DNA from: Eopsaltria australis
Taxonomy: Eukaryota > Chordata > Aves > Passeriformes > Petroicidae
Assembly (NCBI GenBank): GCA_034509425.1
Contig: JAVTVJ010000343.1
Span: 62,001 to 126,000, forward strand
Length of the DNA: 64,000 nt
Direction of reading: 5' to 3'
How positions within the stretch are numbered: the stretch's first letter is position 1; each line of letters starts with the position of its first letter. The notes beneath the pieces are model-generated. The model did no database searches and was not told where the DNA came from. It saw only the letters and a list, made by a program, of their open reading frames with translations. Shown in pieces: positions 37,182 through 50,884 of this stretch. A program made the position numbers and the translations under genes.

Positions 37182-38190
37182 TGACACATATTTTTATCGA
37201 GTTTACTTGGCCAGGTTTTGGTACTGGGAGCGACTGGGAGTGGTGGCATCTGTGAGGTTACTTGTCACTTCCCCCATGTCCAGTGGAGCCAGTGCCAGCT
37301 GACTCCAAGACAGACCCACAGCTGGCCAAGACCGGGCCCAGTATCAACAGTGGTATCGCCCCTGGGCTAACAAATTTAAGAAGAGGGAAAGTTACAGCTC
37401 AACAGCAACTGCAGGTAGAGAGAGGAGTGAGAACATGTGAGAGCAGCAGCCCTGCAGACACCAAGGTCAGTGAGGAAGGAAGGGGAGGAGATGCTCCAGG
37501 TGCTGGAGCAGTGATTCCCCTGCAGCCCAGGGTGTGGCCCATGGCGAGGCAGCTGTGCCCCTGCAGCCCATGAAAGTCCGTGGTGGAGCAGAGATCCATT
37601 TACAGTGCATGAAGGACCCCCCAGCAGAGCAGGGGGATGCCTGAAGGAAGCTACGACCCCATGGGAAACCCACACTGAAGCAGGTTCCTGGAAGGACCTG
37701 TGGAGAGAGGAGACCACACTGACACAGGTTTGCTGGCAGGACGTGTCACCCCACAGGGGACCTGCACTGGAGCAGCTTGTTCTTGAAGGACTGCACCCTG
37801 TGGAAGGGACTCATGATGGGAGAAGAAATGCAGCCCAAGGGAAACACTTACATTGGAGAAGTTTGTGTAGGACAGTCTCCCATGGGAGGGAGATGAAGCT
37901 GGAGAAAAATGGGGGTGAAGTTGAGCCCAAGAAGAAGGGAGGAGTGAGAGGGAAGTATTTTAAGATTTGTTTTTACCTTTCATTATCCTGCTCTGATTTG
38001 ATTGGTAGCAAGTTTAACTAAGCTCCCCAAGCTGCGACTGTTTTGCCCATGATGGTAACTGATCTCTCCCTGTTCTTTTCTCAGTCCATGAGCTTTTCAT
38101 TGTATTTTCTCTCCCTTCTGCAGCTGAAGAGGGGAGTGATACAGCAGCTTTGGTGGGCACCTGTTTTGCATGAGGGTCAACCTACCAACA
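37182..38190 (+). mobile_element. Old ERVL-like LTR, about 1 kb
   Basis: The block from ggccaggttttggtactggg through gactccaagacagaccca, to the T-rich segment with attatcctgctctgattt and the end gggcacctg...gggtcaacctaccaaca matches, from memory, a long GC-rich LTR common in bird genomes and usually grouped with ERVL. Its middle (about 37650-37895) is a set of degenerate 40-50 base units around gagcagg/ggaaggac/tgcagccca. I read it as plus strand. Likely edges are a TG at 37182 and the CA at 38190, but no matching target duplication is clear. It is diverged: the spot where I recall AATAAA reads gtagcaagttt, and the TATA-like site is caaatttaag. Family name and boundaries need a repeat library. 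Confidence 0.75.
37650..37895 (+). repeat. Degenerate 40-50 base units inside the LTR
   Basis: Related phrases recur: cactgaagcaggttcctgga, cactgacacaggtttgctgg, gcactggagcagcttgttct and cattggagaagtttgtgtag. They lie roughly 45-60 bases apart. Because the units lack stops in one frame, 37605-38021 is open for 138 codons; this is a by-product of the repeat and not a gene. Confidence 0.65.
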
Positions 38191-41100
38191 AAGTTATTTA
38201 AGGAATTGTATTTCAACAAATGCCTTTTTTTTCTGTAATGTCAGCAGAGCTCTTCACAACTGTGAACCCTAATCCATCTACTTTGTGCAAAGTGCCAAAA
38301 AGAGCATGACAGAAGAGACTGGGAGGCAGAATAATTCAGATTCTTTGGTTGTCACACCTGTACTGCAGACCAGAAAGAGATGTTTTGATATTTTATTGGT
38401 GTGGATAAAGACTGCCTAATCTCCTTTCACAGTGTGGAACTGTTTATACACCTTTTGCTGGCATTTCAGTGGTACTCTTTTTACTCTGCAGTCCCAAATG
38501 TCCAGATCTGTGAAAAGCACATTATCTCATTCTGAAGTGAAGTTTAGCTTTGAGAAAAAAGGCACTCTAGAATATAAACCAATAAATAGATAGAAGAAAC
38601 ACAGGAAAATCCAACTATTTAATTTTCTTTTTCTATCCTATCAATGCATTTTTCTCTGATAAGAGTATATTTCTGTTACTCATTTTACCAGTTTCTCTGC
38701 TCAGATTTCAGGTAGCTAGAAAAAAAATTATGACCTTTTATTCTTTTGCAGAATATTTTATTGATCTGATATTAAACATGACATAATAATTTAGAGCAGA
38801 GCTCAAGTTTACTCACATCTGCTATGATTGCTATACCACATCCTCATCACTGTCCTACTTTCCTGTCCCTTCCTTCTCCTATCATAGACACAGCTAGTTA
38901 AGAGCTAGGAACTGATGTCATCCTCTGCTGGCATTTACAGAGTAAAGTACTCAGGAATATAATGTTTTTCACAGTGCCTTTGTCTCATCCTTATGGATCC
39001 AATCCGTGTGGTTTGCTACAATCCAGCTAAGCCTTTGTGCTAATCCCCCTTACAAGCATTAGCAGTACCCAATATAATGAGATCATTTCACTAAGTGAGG
39101 TTTGGGGTCTTCACAGAAAAGCCAGTGATGAAGCACATGGGGAATCTCTGTACAGATGAGATCTTTCTTTGATGAGCACTGCCTCTGATCCCAGACAAGC
39201 ACTATGGGCTTTCTGGTCATTCTTCTTCTCAATTATATCTATATCCAACAGGGCCAGCACAATTCTTACCATTACCTTAGAAGTTCTCTGCTATAATTAA
39301 TTTTTTTGTTGCACTCCTTCCTGAGTGATTTCCTTTCTAACCAGATACTTCAAAAAGAGGAAGAAAAATGATCCTTGAATTGCATCTACATTGCTGGCTT
39401 TATGAAGATACATGGTACAGCTAGAAAAACAATTTCTCCCAACTTGAGCAGCCTTCTCTGAAACAACAGATATCAAGCAGACACTGTTCAAAATAAAATT
39501 ATAAATTTTAAGCAAGGGAAAAAATCCACCTGTTTTAAGTTATAGAAATTAATTATTTAATGCTCAGCTACATGCTTTCATCCTATTCCTGTTTGCTCCT
39601 AGGAAATGAGGGGAAACAATTTACAAAAAGGCTACTGAATTTACTGTCAAAGGTAAAATAGCTTTGTTGTCATGTCCTGAGGGCTGTTCATGATGATATT
39701 GCACATTGCAAGTCTGTCAGTGACACTGCGATTGTTGGGATTGCAGTAGGGCTTGACATTCTCTGAATGCCCTGGAAAATGCTCCAAAACTGCTCTAATC
39801 TTAGGTCTTCCCAACCTGCAGAATGACCTTGGAAGTACTTCACAGAACTTTAAATTAATTAACAGGCTTGGGAAAGGAACTTCAAGCAAAATTAAACAGG
39901 GAAATGAACAAACATTTGGCTGAGCAATAGACCCAGGACCAGACCAGTCTTGGCTATTTTGGCTCACAAAGTTTTGCAGAGCCAGACAAAGTAGATCTCC
40001 TCCACCTAGGATGGACTCCACTAGTTGGGTCTTAATCCAACAGATTCTCAAATTCAAACCTTTTGTCTCTTTTTTAACACTGTCCCCTTCCTAGGGATCT
40101 GTATGTAGAGTTTTCATTCTGTGGTTCTTGACTTGCTCTTCACCTTTTTCTGTTTTCCTCTTACTCCCTTGCTCAGGAAAGGATACGATGAGCAATGGCA
40201 TCTTAAGCCCAGATTATTCACAGATGTTGTGTGTCTTTATCTCAGGGACAGAAATTCCTGTGCAGGCCTAGTTGGAGCAGCTACAACCTTCAGCTCTTTG
40301 TTCAGCTTTGTTACTGTTCCCTCAGTAGATGTTGTTCTGATGATTCACAGACTGTTTTGTTGCAAAATCCGTCAGTAGGTGATCCTCTGGGTTTGGGATC
40401 CTTTGGTTTTAGTGGGGGCCAGGAAATCACCATCAGCTGGTGATCCTTTGAGTTCCATCAGAAGTATGATCCCTTTGTTGTTGAACACTTATGAATGAGT
40501 AGACCAGATATTTTGCTTGCATTTTTTACATAGGTGACTTGTATGATTTAATTTTTTCTACCCACGCCTACCTGACTTACAACCAAAAAATTATTACTCC
40601 AAACTGAAACTGTTCCATGCTCACAGTGAAAGGCCTTTTGATTCTGTTCAGAGCTTCATCCTTTGCCTCTCATTTCTGAGTGTATCTTCACCATTTGTCA
40701 GCATTAAACCTGGAACATGGGACAAAGCTGCCACTTGTGCTTCAGCTATATGTGCTTGAATATCTATTGAACCTTTTACAAATACAGCTTCCTGTTCCTT
40801 TGAGAAGAACAATGCTGTCTATGCCCTGCTTGCATGTCAAAATGGAATAGTTTAGAGAAGTGTTATGTTAAATGTTTGTCAAACCAGGGTATCACAGAGG
40901 AGGACTGCCAGCTTGTTTGGGCTCTTTTACTCTGAAATTTTTTCAGGATGGCAAGCTTACACTTCCAAGCAGATGTGGTTACTGCACCTGTGCTAGGTGG
41001 GATAGATAAATCCACTGTACTCATGTGTTGTTGGCTACTACTTTTTCTCTTTTGTCTGCAAAAGAAGTTTAGTTTATTCTTGCCCTCCAGGGACAAGTTT

Positions 41101-41954
41101 TTTCTGTTGCTTTCAGAGTGATAAAGTCTATATTCTTAGAGTATTTTCTCCTCTTATAAAATGTTAGGTGTACAGCTAGGAAAACATGGTATTCCAATTT
41201 TCTGTTGTCCAGCTCCTTGGCTTTTAGGTGAAAGGGACAAAATCTGTGTTTAGACTAACCAGAGCATTGGAGTTCATTTTCATCTATCAAGAAAAAGGTT
41301 TTTTATTTCTTATTTATTTCTTCCTTTTACTATCTTACATAGATGGTGGGAGAGAATAAGAAGGAAATTTAATGTGTCGAGTTTGTCAGCTGAAGTAATT
41401 TATCACAACTCTATAAAGCCCAAAGTATTACTCCAGTTTGCACCAACAGTGCAGCCAGTTTGCTAGAACAGTTTTCTGATTGTTATCTTGCTTTTCCAGA
41501 CTTACTCTTACATCTTTGTTTTATAATAGTTTGCTATTTTCTTCTGGCAACACCCATTGTTCATTCCATACTCTTGAATAGAAGCAGAGGAATGTTTGTT
41601 TGTCAAAAGACCCCTACTAAGCAGGTGCCAGTACATATAATTCAGATGCTCTGTAGTTATTTTTTAACTAAAAAGTTATCACTAACTAGTGCATGAAAAA
41701 CTCTAATTTCCAAATAACTTCAATTGTACGTTATAAAAAAGACAAGGAATTAACATTGAGACTTTATTCTAGCCGCTCCTCAGGACTTTGCAAACAGCTG
41801 GTTTGAGTAAAGTAAAACTAATGTAATCTATACAGCAGCAATATCATTTTTTGTGGGTTTGTTATTGACTGGCACTTGTAATGTTTTTTGTTTTAATTAT
41901 TGGTTGTAACCCCAAACTTCAGACCTGTGCAAGAATGATTATTGATACACAAAG

Positions 41955-41999
41955 GCATAATATCCAAATATGGAGATAAGCATAATATCCAAATATGGA
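41955..41999. repeat. 25-base tandem duplication
   Basis: gcataatatccaaatatgga starts at 41955 and again at 41980, the period being 25 bases. The two copies are identical over 20 bases, so the duplication is probably young. Confidence 0.88.
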
Positions 42000-42280
42000 A
42001 TAACTCTTCCTTGCCTGTAGCCTTTGGAAAAGTTTTACCCTAAAATTCATATAGGTTGACACCACTGAGTTGTACTGATGTCAGTGCAGGTATTTGTCTG
42101 GCATTTTTTCTCTGTTACAACAGAACTTGTCTTAAACTGGAGATGTGAAGTGTGCTTGGGTATTGCAAGGCAGAGAAAAGACCTGCTCAGTTAGTTTCAT
42201 CCTGTTTGAAAGCTGCAGTTATTTCATATATAAGAGACAGCAAGCAGATTTTCAAATGGATCACTAGGAGGACACAAAAC

Positions 42281-42337
42281 ATTAATTTTAATTTTAACTT
42301 TAATTTTTTAAATTTTATTTTTATTTAGTTTTAGTTT
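42281..42337. repeat. AT-rich low-complexity stretch
   Basis: Nearly all A and T with the recurring phrase attttaa or attttta. It is an imperfect simple repeat. Confidence 0.8.
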
Positions 42338-45300
42338 ACAGAATTATTGTCTTCTCTCTGGACCTCATAAAAGGATTTCAGTTAATATTGTCCAATACCC
42401 AAACAGTAAGCTTTACTTGGAGCAATATTTTAAGAACATAGCCACTGTTACTGAGGGTACACCAAAAGGAGCTGTGTCTGAACACACCTGAGCAAAATGC
42501 AAACGGTGGCTCTGAGGTTGGAGATGGGGCTGAAACAGTACAGCAGGAGAGGAACTAAGGAATTGACCAAGGAGAGTCAATTCCATGTAAATGAATGCAT
42601 CAGTGTAGGGCTTGTCTCTGAGGTCTTCAAAGACTCTTACATCTTCTCTCTATTGACAATGCAGATTATTGAAGCACTTCCATCAGAGGACTTTTTCACC
42701 AGATGCTTTTAGATAAGTAAGATGCATAAATTAAGTGGCTGAATCCTATGCAGTGACATTAAGGAAAGTGACCTGTGTCATTTTAATACTGTTACAAAAA
42801 AATTGGCTATTATGGCAACATAGCTGAAACCAAAATTTTAAGGACTTGACTTCTTTTTTATCTTCTCAGACTTCCTCAGAAAACCTCCCTCTGGAGCAGC
42901 AAAGTAGAGCAAAGATAAGCAGAGCACTGCCTTGCCCTTCCATTCTCTACTTTTTTCCTCCCTGCAGTTTGTGTGACTGTGATGGGAAAAGGAATCAGAT
43001 AAGAAGATAGTCTAGCATCTCCTTTCTATTCCTTTCTTACAAGGGCCAGGGACAAAGCTTTTACAGTGTCTGGAGAGGGTCATCTACTCATTGCAATATT
43101 TCAGCACTGAATCATAGTGGAGGGAATTTTAGTCTGCTTGGAAGCATTGAAGGACATACAGCTAATTTTGCACTGAGATAACAGAGAACTGAAAACCAAA
43201 GTTTTAGATTTGTAAAAATAACAAATTCTTTTAGAAAGGAAAAGCAGGTCAGATCAGATCAGGCTGCTCCAAATCAGTGCTCGGAAGACTGGGTCAGCCA
43301 AGAAAATTGGTGATGATACAATAAAGATTGGTAACTTCAGAGCAACTTGGGTCTGAAAGCACTAACTTTATACTGCTATGTGTCTGGAGAGAAGCAGCCA
43401 GATAATTTCCATGGTCCAGAATGAATAAAAACATTGTTTAACTGAATTGATGTGCTGATGAATATTATCTGCCTCTTTCGGACTTTATCTGAAGTTTTGC
43501 CAGTATATTTGCAAAATTTCTGCACAAACTGAAGACTGTCACTGAATGCAGATCAATGTAGCAGCACAGCATGAGGAAGGGTGGTGGCTACAGGACAAAA
43601 ACTCTTCAATGAAAGTGTTTGAGAACTTTCACAGTCAGAGTGCTCTCCAGGACTGTAATTCTTCTTGAAGAAACCACTTCCAGTGCTGAATCTGGACCAC
43701 AGCAGTGTGTACCTTTCTTTTCAGTACCAATAAACTCATCTCCAACCTGGCCTGAAGGGAAGAACAGCACTGCCTTGTAACCCCATGGCCACATTTCCTA
43801 CCTTGAAGCAATTGGCATTAGTAGAGGAGGAACAGCCCCCTTAAAAGGTTTCATCTCCTTTTGTGCCATCTCACCCCCTGCCACTGGCAAATCACATAAG
43901 TAGATTCACACCTGAGATTCACACTTGAAGATTACCAAGCAAATAATACACATGGCTAGACATATTGAAAAGATCTTATAGAAATGGAAACACATGGTCG
44001 TTAATAAGACTCTGAACATCAGGCATTAAAATATATTCAACCCCACAATTTCTGAAATCCACCCCTGGAACTGCTGTTGTTCATGCAGCTGCCAAACCTG
44101 CACTGAAGGGATCACTCAGAGAGAGATAACTACTTGTTGTTTAGGGATCTGAGATGTACTCCTGCAGGAGCAATCTGAGTAGTAAATCTGAGTGAAACTC
44201 AAACAAGGGTTTAGATGACTATTGTTTGCATTGCATTTTGACATTCACCTCCTCAGTGATGGTGTTGTGCAGTGGGATGTCTCTGCCATTCTCCCAGTAT
44301 AAACATGTGTTGTTCTAGGTGTTGGTTGATGACTTCTCAGATAGATGAGCAGCACAACCTGAAAGCAACAAAGCAGGGATGGCAACAGTGATGTAATTAT
44401 TACCAACATGAAAATTGGTAGTTATCACAGGTCAGGTGCTGTCAGGCAATGAAGAGTAAAGACATGTCACAAGTGACGGATAGATATAGAGGAAAAGGGA
44501 GGATTGCTGACAAGGAAAGTGTGGTTAAAGCAAGAATGCCTCTCGTAGAAGTATTTACATACATATAGGTGGAGCAAAATGTCCCTGAAAAAAGCGGCAC
44601 CCTATCACACGATTCATTTGATTTCTTCCTTGGATGCAAGTTACTTTTTCATCTGAAAAAGGAAAATCTCACTCCCACGAGGGCTGGGAAAAACATTTCT
44701 TCATTTATGGAAAGCAGTTTGAAAGATTTAGGAATAGGTTCCAAACATAGCTGATGCAATTTCTTTTTCTGTTTTAGTTAACATAGTTTTATTGATCTGA
44801 ATATATCATTAACAGAAGTAATTGAGGGGGCAAGGAAATAGAACTGTCTACTATAATTTAATTTTCTGTCAAAATCTATATACCTGCTGCACTCTTGGTT
44901 TCAAAATTTTGGTGTGTTGCCACTGGCACACTACTCACTGAGAAGATTCTACTTTATTGAGAGCACAATGTTTGTGACTTGTTCTCTCACAGTTGTGGAG
45001 ACAAAAATACATGGACTTGATTAAACGGGATGGCTGGCTGCAGTTTCAGTAGTGATACCAGGACAGACTAAAGACAGTGCAAGAACAAATTAAACCAACA
45101 ACTGCTTTCTGTAGGTATGATCCTACAATCATTCACCCATGGGTAACCTTTAAAGGTAATTTGCCTGTATGAATGAGGATTTGGCACATCATTCAGTGAA
45201 AGCTGTGGGATTAGATTCTCTGTTCTCTGTGTTAAAAAATGTGGCAAAATGGTCCCTTTTCTACAATTGGATTGAGTCTGCCTGTTACTATATAAAATTA

Positions 45301-46875
45301 TTGAGGCGGGACAATTGCAAACTAAGTATCACAAAAATTAGAAATCACTTAACTTAGAGCTGTAATGCAAGTACCAGTGTAACTCTGATGTTTTTATTGT
45401 GCATATTAAAGCATCCAATCCAGTTTCCCCAAAAGCTCCAGAGTGTTTAGCAGCCTCACCATAAACACTGGGTCTTGCTCAGACCAGTGTGCATGTATTA
45501 GCCCAGACCTCCAGTCCTGCTGCAGGCTCATGTGCTTACAGTATCAGAAAGCAGGACTACTCAGTGAAAATGAGAGAAGGAGAGGAACAGCTGAGGAGCT
45601 GGCATCTGCATTTGTAGCTTAAGAGAGGAAGACATCCTGGCAGAGCCAGTTGCCAGGTGGATACAGCACTCAGAAGTGGTCAGAAGCCCTTGGCAGTGAG
45701 ACTTGGAGAGGAAGTCTGACAACCAAACCACTTCTAATGAAGACAAGTCCTGTTTTGGCACAGGCCAGTTTGAAGTGGCTGATGTACTGTGGTCTGGAAG
45801 CCCTTGCTAGAGGAAATAGTTCATTTTGTATCCCTGAGAGGCTTTTGTCCAGTATGGAGATCCAGGCATTATTTCCTTCCCCTTGCCAGTTGTTATTACA
45901 ACCAACATCTTGTTCTTGTTTTCTATAAACCAGAGGGAATGTGTCTCATTTAGCCCAAGACCCTCGGGAAGGGTGGGATGGCAGGGATGGGAGGCAATTT
46001 TATTCTGAGACTGGTGCTCAGTTTGCAATACAGCTATGGCTGTAATCAGCAGCTTTCCCATTTTCAGGACTTGATAGCCTCCGCTGGTTCACACAGGTTA
46101 CTTCACGCTTACCTGTGTCTTTTCCTAAAAAAAACCCGTGTGTGTGGGGTGGGGAGAGGTGGGTGTCCTCTTAATCTTGCCAGTGAATCAGAAGGCCTGC
46201 TGACCACAGAGGGACTTCTGGCTACAGGATTTGGTTTGCAGTGATCTTTTTCCCCAGATGAAAGGCCTTTTTTTGGTTGATTTTTTTGCTAAAACAGAAA
46301 ACCATCCTGGGCTCTCAGAGGTATGAGAGGTTCTGAGTGCTGTATTTCATCATGGCAGTTCCTGAGTGCTCAAAGAACATCTCAGAAAAGCAAGAAAAGG
46401 GTTAAAACCTCTGCATCATCTTACAATGCTTAGATGCTTATAGATATATGCTTTAGTGGCTAAGTTACTGCTTGCTTCTCTTGTTTTCCTGCTGCCTTGT
46501 AAGATCTTTACTGGCTGACTCTAAGTGGTGCAGGAAGAGTAGCACATCTACAATGCAATAAAATGTAAATTGCCCTCATGAGTGTCTATTGTGATAGAGA
46601 CAAGACGTGCTGAAGTGGCCTAACTCTGCTGTTGTGGCACTGAACCCTGTGTGACTGCTGCTTCAGCAGAATTACCTATGGACTACAACAGGGCACACAA
46701 AATCAGGTTCACTCCTGTGTCACGTCTTCTTTCTTTTCCTTAACACTCAGGGGCAGTTTCCCGCTTTTACAATTTATTCTTTGCTGAAAGGCAAATGAGT
46801 GCACGGGTTCTCTCCTCAGCCTTTTAATATCACTTCAATCTCTATGGTTGCAGGACAAATTTTCGCCTCCAATAA

Positions 46876-46974
46876 GGGAAGGGAAGGGAAGGGAAGGGAA
46901 GGGAAGGGAAGGGAAGGGAAGGGAAGGGAAGGGAAGGGAAGGGAAGGGAAGGGAAGGGAAGGGAAGGGAAGGGA
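46876..46974. repeat. (GGGAA)19 pentanucleotide microsatellite
   Basis: Nineteen perfect GGGAA units run from 46876 to 46970, with a partial unit to 46974. The plus strand is pure purine over 99 bases, and every unit supplies a GGG run with a two-base loop, which is the classic rule for G-quadruplex formation. As a homopurine mirror-type tract it could also form triplex (H-DNA). The absence of interruptions implies recent expansion and likely length polymorphism. Confidence 0.98.
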
Positions 46975-49900
46975 TTAAGAAACTCAGATTTGGCAGAGTA
47001 ATGGAAAGAGATTAGAGAATTCAAGTAATTGTTATAGGGGTGACAGCTCAGTTCTTGTATCACATGAAAGCACTCTGGAAGAAATTTGAGAGGTCAAAAC
47101 GTAAAATTACTTTCTACCATATTGCTAGTTTTTCCTGGCTGCTGTAAAAAAAGCACACCAGAGAACCATTTCCCCCTTCTACTTCAAAAATTATTGTTTT
47201 GCTCATTACAAAACCACCATATAAAATTTTGTGGTATGCCATATCTGATTCTACTCTCTCTAGCATTTCTGAGAAGAGATCACTAACTACAAGTGCAATA
47301 TCTTTTTGAAGTTACACTGCCATGGAATGCCTCAAGCAGGGAGAAATGCAGAGTCCAGGTGTTGAAAACTATTTTGGAATAGGAAATGTTCAACTTACTT
47401 TATTTCACCAGGCATTCAGAAACAAATATCCTTCCTTTTTTAACACAATAGTGCTGCAAAGAATAATTTTAAATTGATTTGACATTGTTATACTGTAGTA
47501 ATCTTCCAAAATCCATGCTAAATCAAATGCTTTTGGTGTATAACCTCTCATGGTCCCTTGTAGCTCAGTTTTCTATAGTTCTCTAACTCCAGTTATTTCT
47601 CCATGCTTCTCTAGAGAGAATTCCTTCTGTATTTCCATACCATAGCCTACAATTACTTCAAAGTGCAGTAAAATCAAATAAGCATGGAAGTCTGTGCAAA
47701 GATCAAAGAAGACCTTATTAACAGTTGTTTTGTATGCAGCTAAATCTTGCAAGAATACAATTCCAGAAAGTCAGTGTTATAAAAAAAATGTGTCTCCACT
47801 GCAAGCCACTATTCCCAAAGCTGGATGCTTGGTCTGTGTGAAGTTTAAGGGACTGCCCCTTGTGTGTTGGAGCCCAGATGCAGTCACATGCAGTAGGCAG
47901 ACGCAGGGCTGAATGTGACTCTTCTTTTGCACCACCACTGCAGCAAGTGAGATGGGGTTACACTGACAGGCAGCAATGGAACAGCACAGGAACTGAACCC
48001 CCTCTTGTTACAAGCTGATGTGAAGAGCTGCATAGAGGAAACTATTTGCAGTGCACAGTAACATGTTTTTATTGGCCCAAATAAAGCACAGGAAACGTAG
48101 TAAATATTTTCAAGTGCCACCTCCTGGCATTTCATTTATTATTTACATAAATACAGCTATTTTCCATTTCATAGAGCAGATGAAGGGCTCTAGAAATTGG
48201 ATAAGTCTCATCAGCTGTCTGGCCAGCAGCTGAACAGAATTCAAAGCTAGATGTTACCGCATTTTGTGCACAGCACAGATATTGCACCTTTCTCCTGAGC
48301 AGTTCAGAGCCCTGCAAACATGAATGAAGTGTTTGTAAATCCATGTGAAGTAGATGCAATCAGTGGAAGAGAATTCTCATTGCATGCAGGACCCACCAAG
48401 GACAGTAGTTACCAATTATTGGTTCCACTGCAGGCCTCATGATACATGTCTTGTGAACACTCCAGCTCCTGGAGCCAAGAGATTGTGTGACAACATAAAT
48501 TCTATTCAGGAGTAAAATGGGGTATGTGTGCAGTTCTGGAAGGCAGTGGTGAGAACCTGAAAAACAGGACCCCCACCAGACTAGAAAGCAAAGAAACAAG
48601 AGGTACTTTCAGAAATAATTTTTTTAATCTCAGTAGCTGGTGAAGTGAAGAGTTAGTTAATTAATTTGCATATTGGGGCTTGGCAGCATTGCAAGAGCTG
48701 AATGATGAGGCCAGCATCTGACAGGAACTCTGTGATGCAGCTGGCAGGAAATCCCAGGCTTTCTCACCCTTAACTCCTGCCTGCAAATTGCTTCACTGAT
48801 CAGTACGTCTGATTTTTACTGATGGTACATACAAAATATGGGACTGGAGCCTCTGATTTGTTTTGTTTACTTATTTCTCTTTTGGTTTTAATGTTACTGT
48901 CACTTAATGTGAAATCCCTCCATACGGCTCTTTTCCATGGAGGGTTGAAATGTATAGAATGTTGTAAGAAAGGATTTATAGACTTTGAGAGAAAACAAAA
49001 ATTAATTTAATGATGTGAGAAAATGATTCAATATAACCATGAGTTTTTAGGACAAATTATTAGCCTTCTGCAAAAGCTCCATCCAAGATTTATATTGTCT
49101 ACAAAACTCACTAATGATATTGAGGCAATAGTCTTATGAACCAGGCTAAAAGAAATTTTAAATCTAAATAAGCATATCTGAGCATGACCCTGCCATTTTC
49201 CCTCGACAGAAACAAGATTTATCATGAGAGTTATGAAACTTTGGACCCTATTATACATTAAAGAATCCTATTTATGACCATGCAGTTAGGTCTGAGTTAT
49301 TATGCTTATTCTAAACATTGCTTTTGCAAGATTTATGTCTCAGTCATATTACAACTTTCAGGGGTGAAACTTGTTATTCATAACCACAGCACAGAAAAAA
49401 AATTCTTCAAATTTTTGTTTTAAATGCAATCAGTCACACTTCAAAACTACAGAGGTGAAAAAATATTATTTTTATTTTAAGATACATTCACACTTATTGG
49501 AAGATGTTGTGACCATGCTTAGCTTTAAAAATTACTTAATTTTAGAAGTATGATTTTATATCCTCTGTCCTTGATGTATTTGAGCTCATTATTTACAATA
49601 CCATTTTTCAAATATAAATGTCTAAGAATTATTTCATGTGAAAGGCAATTGTTTTATGCCTATAATGAAAAGAGTAACATTCAAAAAATTATTTCCTTGC
49701 TGATTTAAAAAGCATTTCATTTAAATAAAAATAATGTCTTAATTTTTGCCATTAGAACTGGGAACAGAGTGCTGTTAAAGATCAAGAAAAAAAGGGAGTG
49801 ATTGCCATGTCCTACTGTCCATGGCTACAAGACATCTAATATTTGAAGAATTAACTGGGAGAAGTGTTCTTGATATCTTGGCCACATATCTCCTGGACAA

Positions 49901-50884
49901 ACCATAATTACTTTTCTTTATAGATGGACTAGATAGCCAGCATGTGGCACTGGATTATAGCTGAATCAATCTAGGTTTGGTTTAGAATTTTTTTTTTTAA
50001 ACAGAGTAATCAGCACTTACATTTAGGGGCTTTAGCTTGTCACAGTTCCTGTGGATTGTGGACTCCCACCTACTTAGTGCCTGAAAACATGGAGTTCACA
50101 GTGTTTCCAGGTGAAAGAAAGCTGGTAGCACTAGGAAACTGCCACAATATTTTCTGTGTGGATGACCCAGCATGAAAATGAGTCCTAATGGCCATGTGTC
50201 TAGTAATTACCCATTTATTAAGTATAATCTTCTAATTTAGGGAATTTACTTATGGGAGAAAATACTGATTTTGAACCCCCAGTTTCACATAAAACAACTC
50301 CTGTACTATTGAACTAGAAATTAAATGTTTTGGGGCACAGTTAGGCAGGGAAGAGGGAGGAATATGGCTATTAAATGTGTATCAGAATCCCACAGCATTA
50401 TGAACCACATTTTACACTGAGCCATCTCAACTGTGTTGAAGGTAGTGCAGTTGACAAGGTGAAGGTTTCTATTGACTGTGAATATACTGCTGTATGGCTT
50501 CTGTTCACTTTTTCTTTTGTTTGTATGCTTTATCATGAAATGAGCAAGTAACTAATAATAACAATAAAAATAATACTTTTAACAGAAAACTTAGGTGTGA
50601 TGTTTGAGTGTGAAGTTTAAGTGTGACGCCATTGATGACCATGTCCTGACCTGCAGCTTTCTAGGCCATACTTGAGTAAGTTTCAGAAACTGCAAAAGTA
50701 GGGATTGTCTCTACTTTCCTTCTCTTCAGATGAGTATCAAGAGTCTTCACTGAGTCTTTGTAGCAGCTGATTGATGCCATTGCCCATGAAGCATCATTGA
50801 CATGTCTGGAAACCTCAAGAATGATAGACAAAACAATTTCTGAAGCTCCATTCTCTCTTGGAGAAGACTCCAAAGACAGTAGGG
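46975..50884. other. Unique AT-rich non-coding DNA
   Basis: No gene or recognised transposon is seen. Open frames stay below 93 codons. The very AT-rich part at 49370-49750 is listed as a candidate conserved block. From about 50760 the sequence may already belong to the 5' side of the next CR1 but could not be matched. Confidence 0.6.
49480..49750. other. Candidate conserved non-coding block (weak)
   Basis: AT-rich DNA with several TAAT and TTAATT cores and no obvious simple repeat. Composition alone could explain the motifs. Confidence 0.15.

Larger units (their letters stand above)
38191..46875. other. Unique AT-rich non-coding DNA
   Basis: No gene is recognised; open frames are at most 136 codons (39647-40057, minus strand) without any known domain. 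It includes a 25-base duplication at 41955-41999 and an AT-only stretch at 42281-42337. No further CR1 or LTR was spotted. Confidence 0.6.

Noticed and set aside
37605..38021. Plus-strand 138-codon open frame
   Set aside because: It lies wholly inside the ERVL-like LTR and is produced by its GC-rich internal units.
39647..40057. Minus-strand 136-codon open frame
   Set aside because: The translation matches no family I know and lacks any exon signals; treated as chance.
46842..47063. Minus-strand frame with repeated FPSLP units
   Set aside because: It is the translation of the (GGGAA)n microsatellite.
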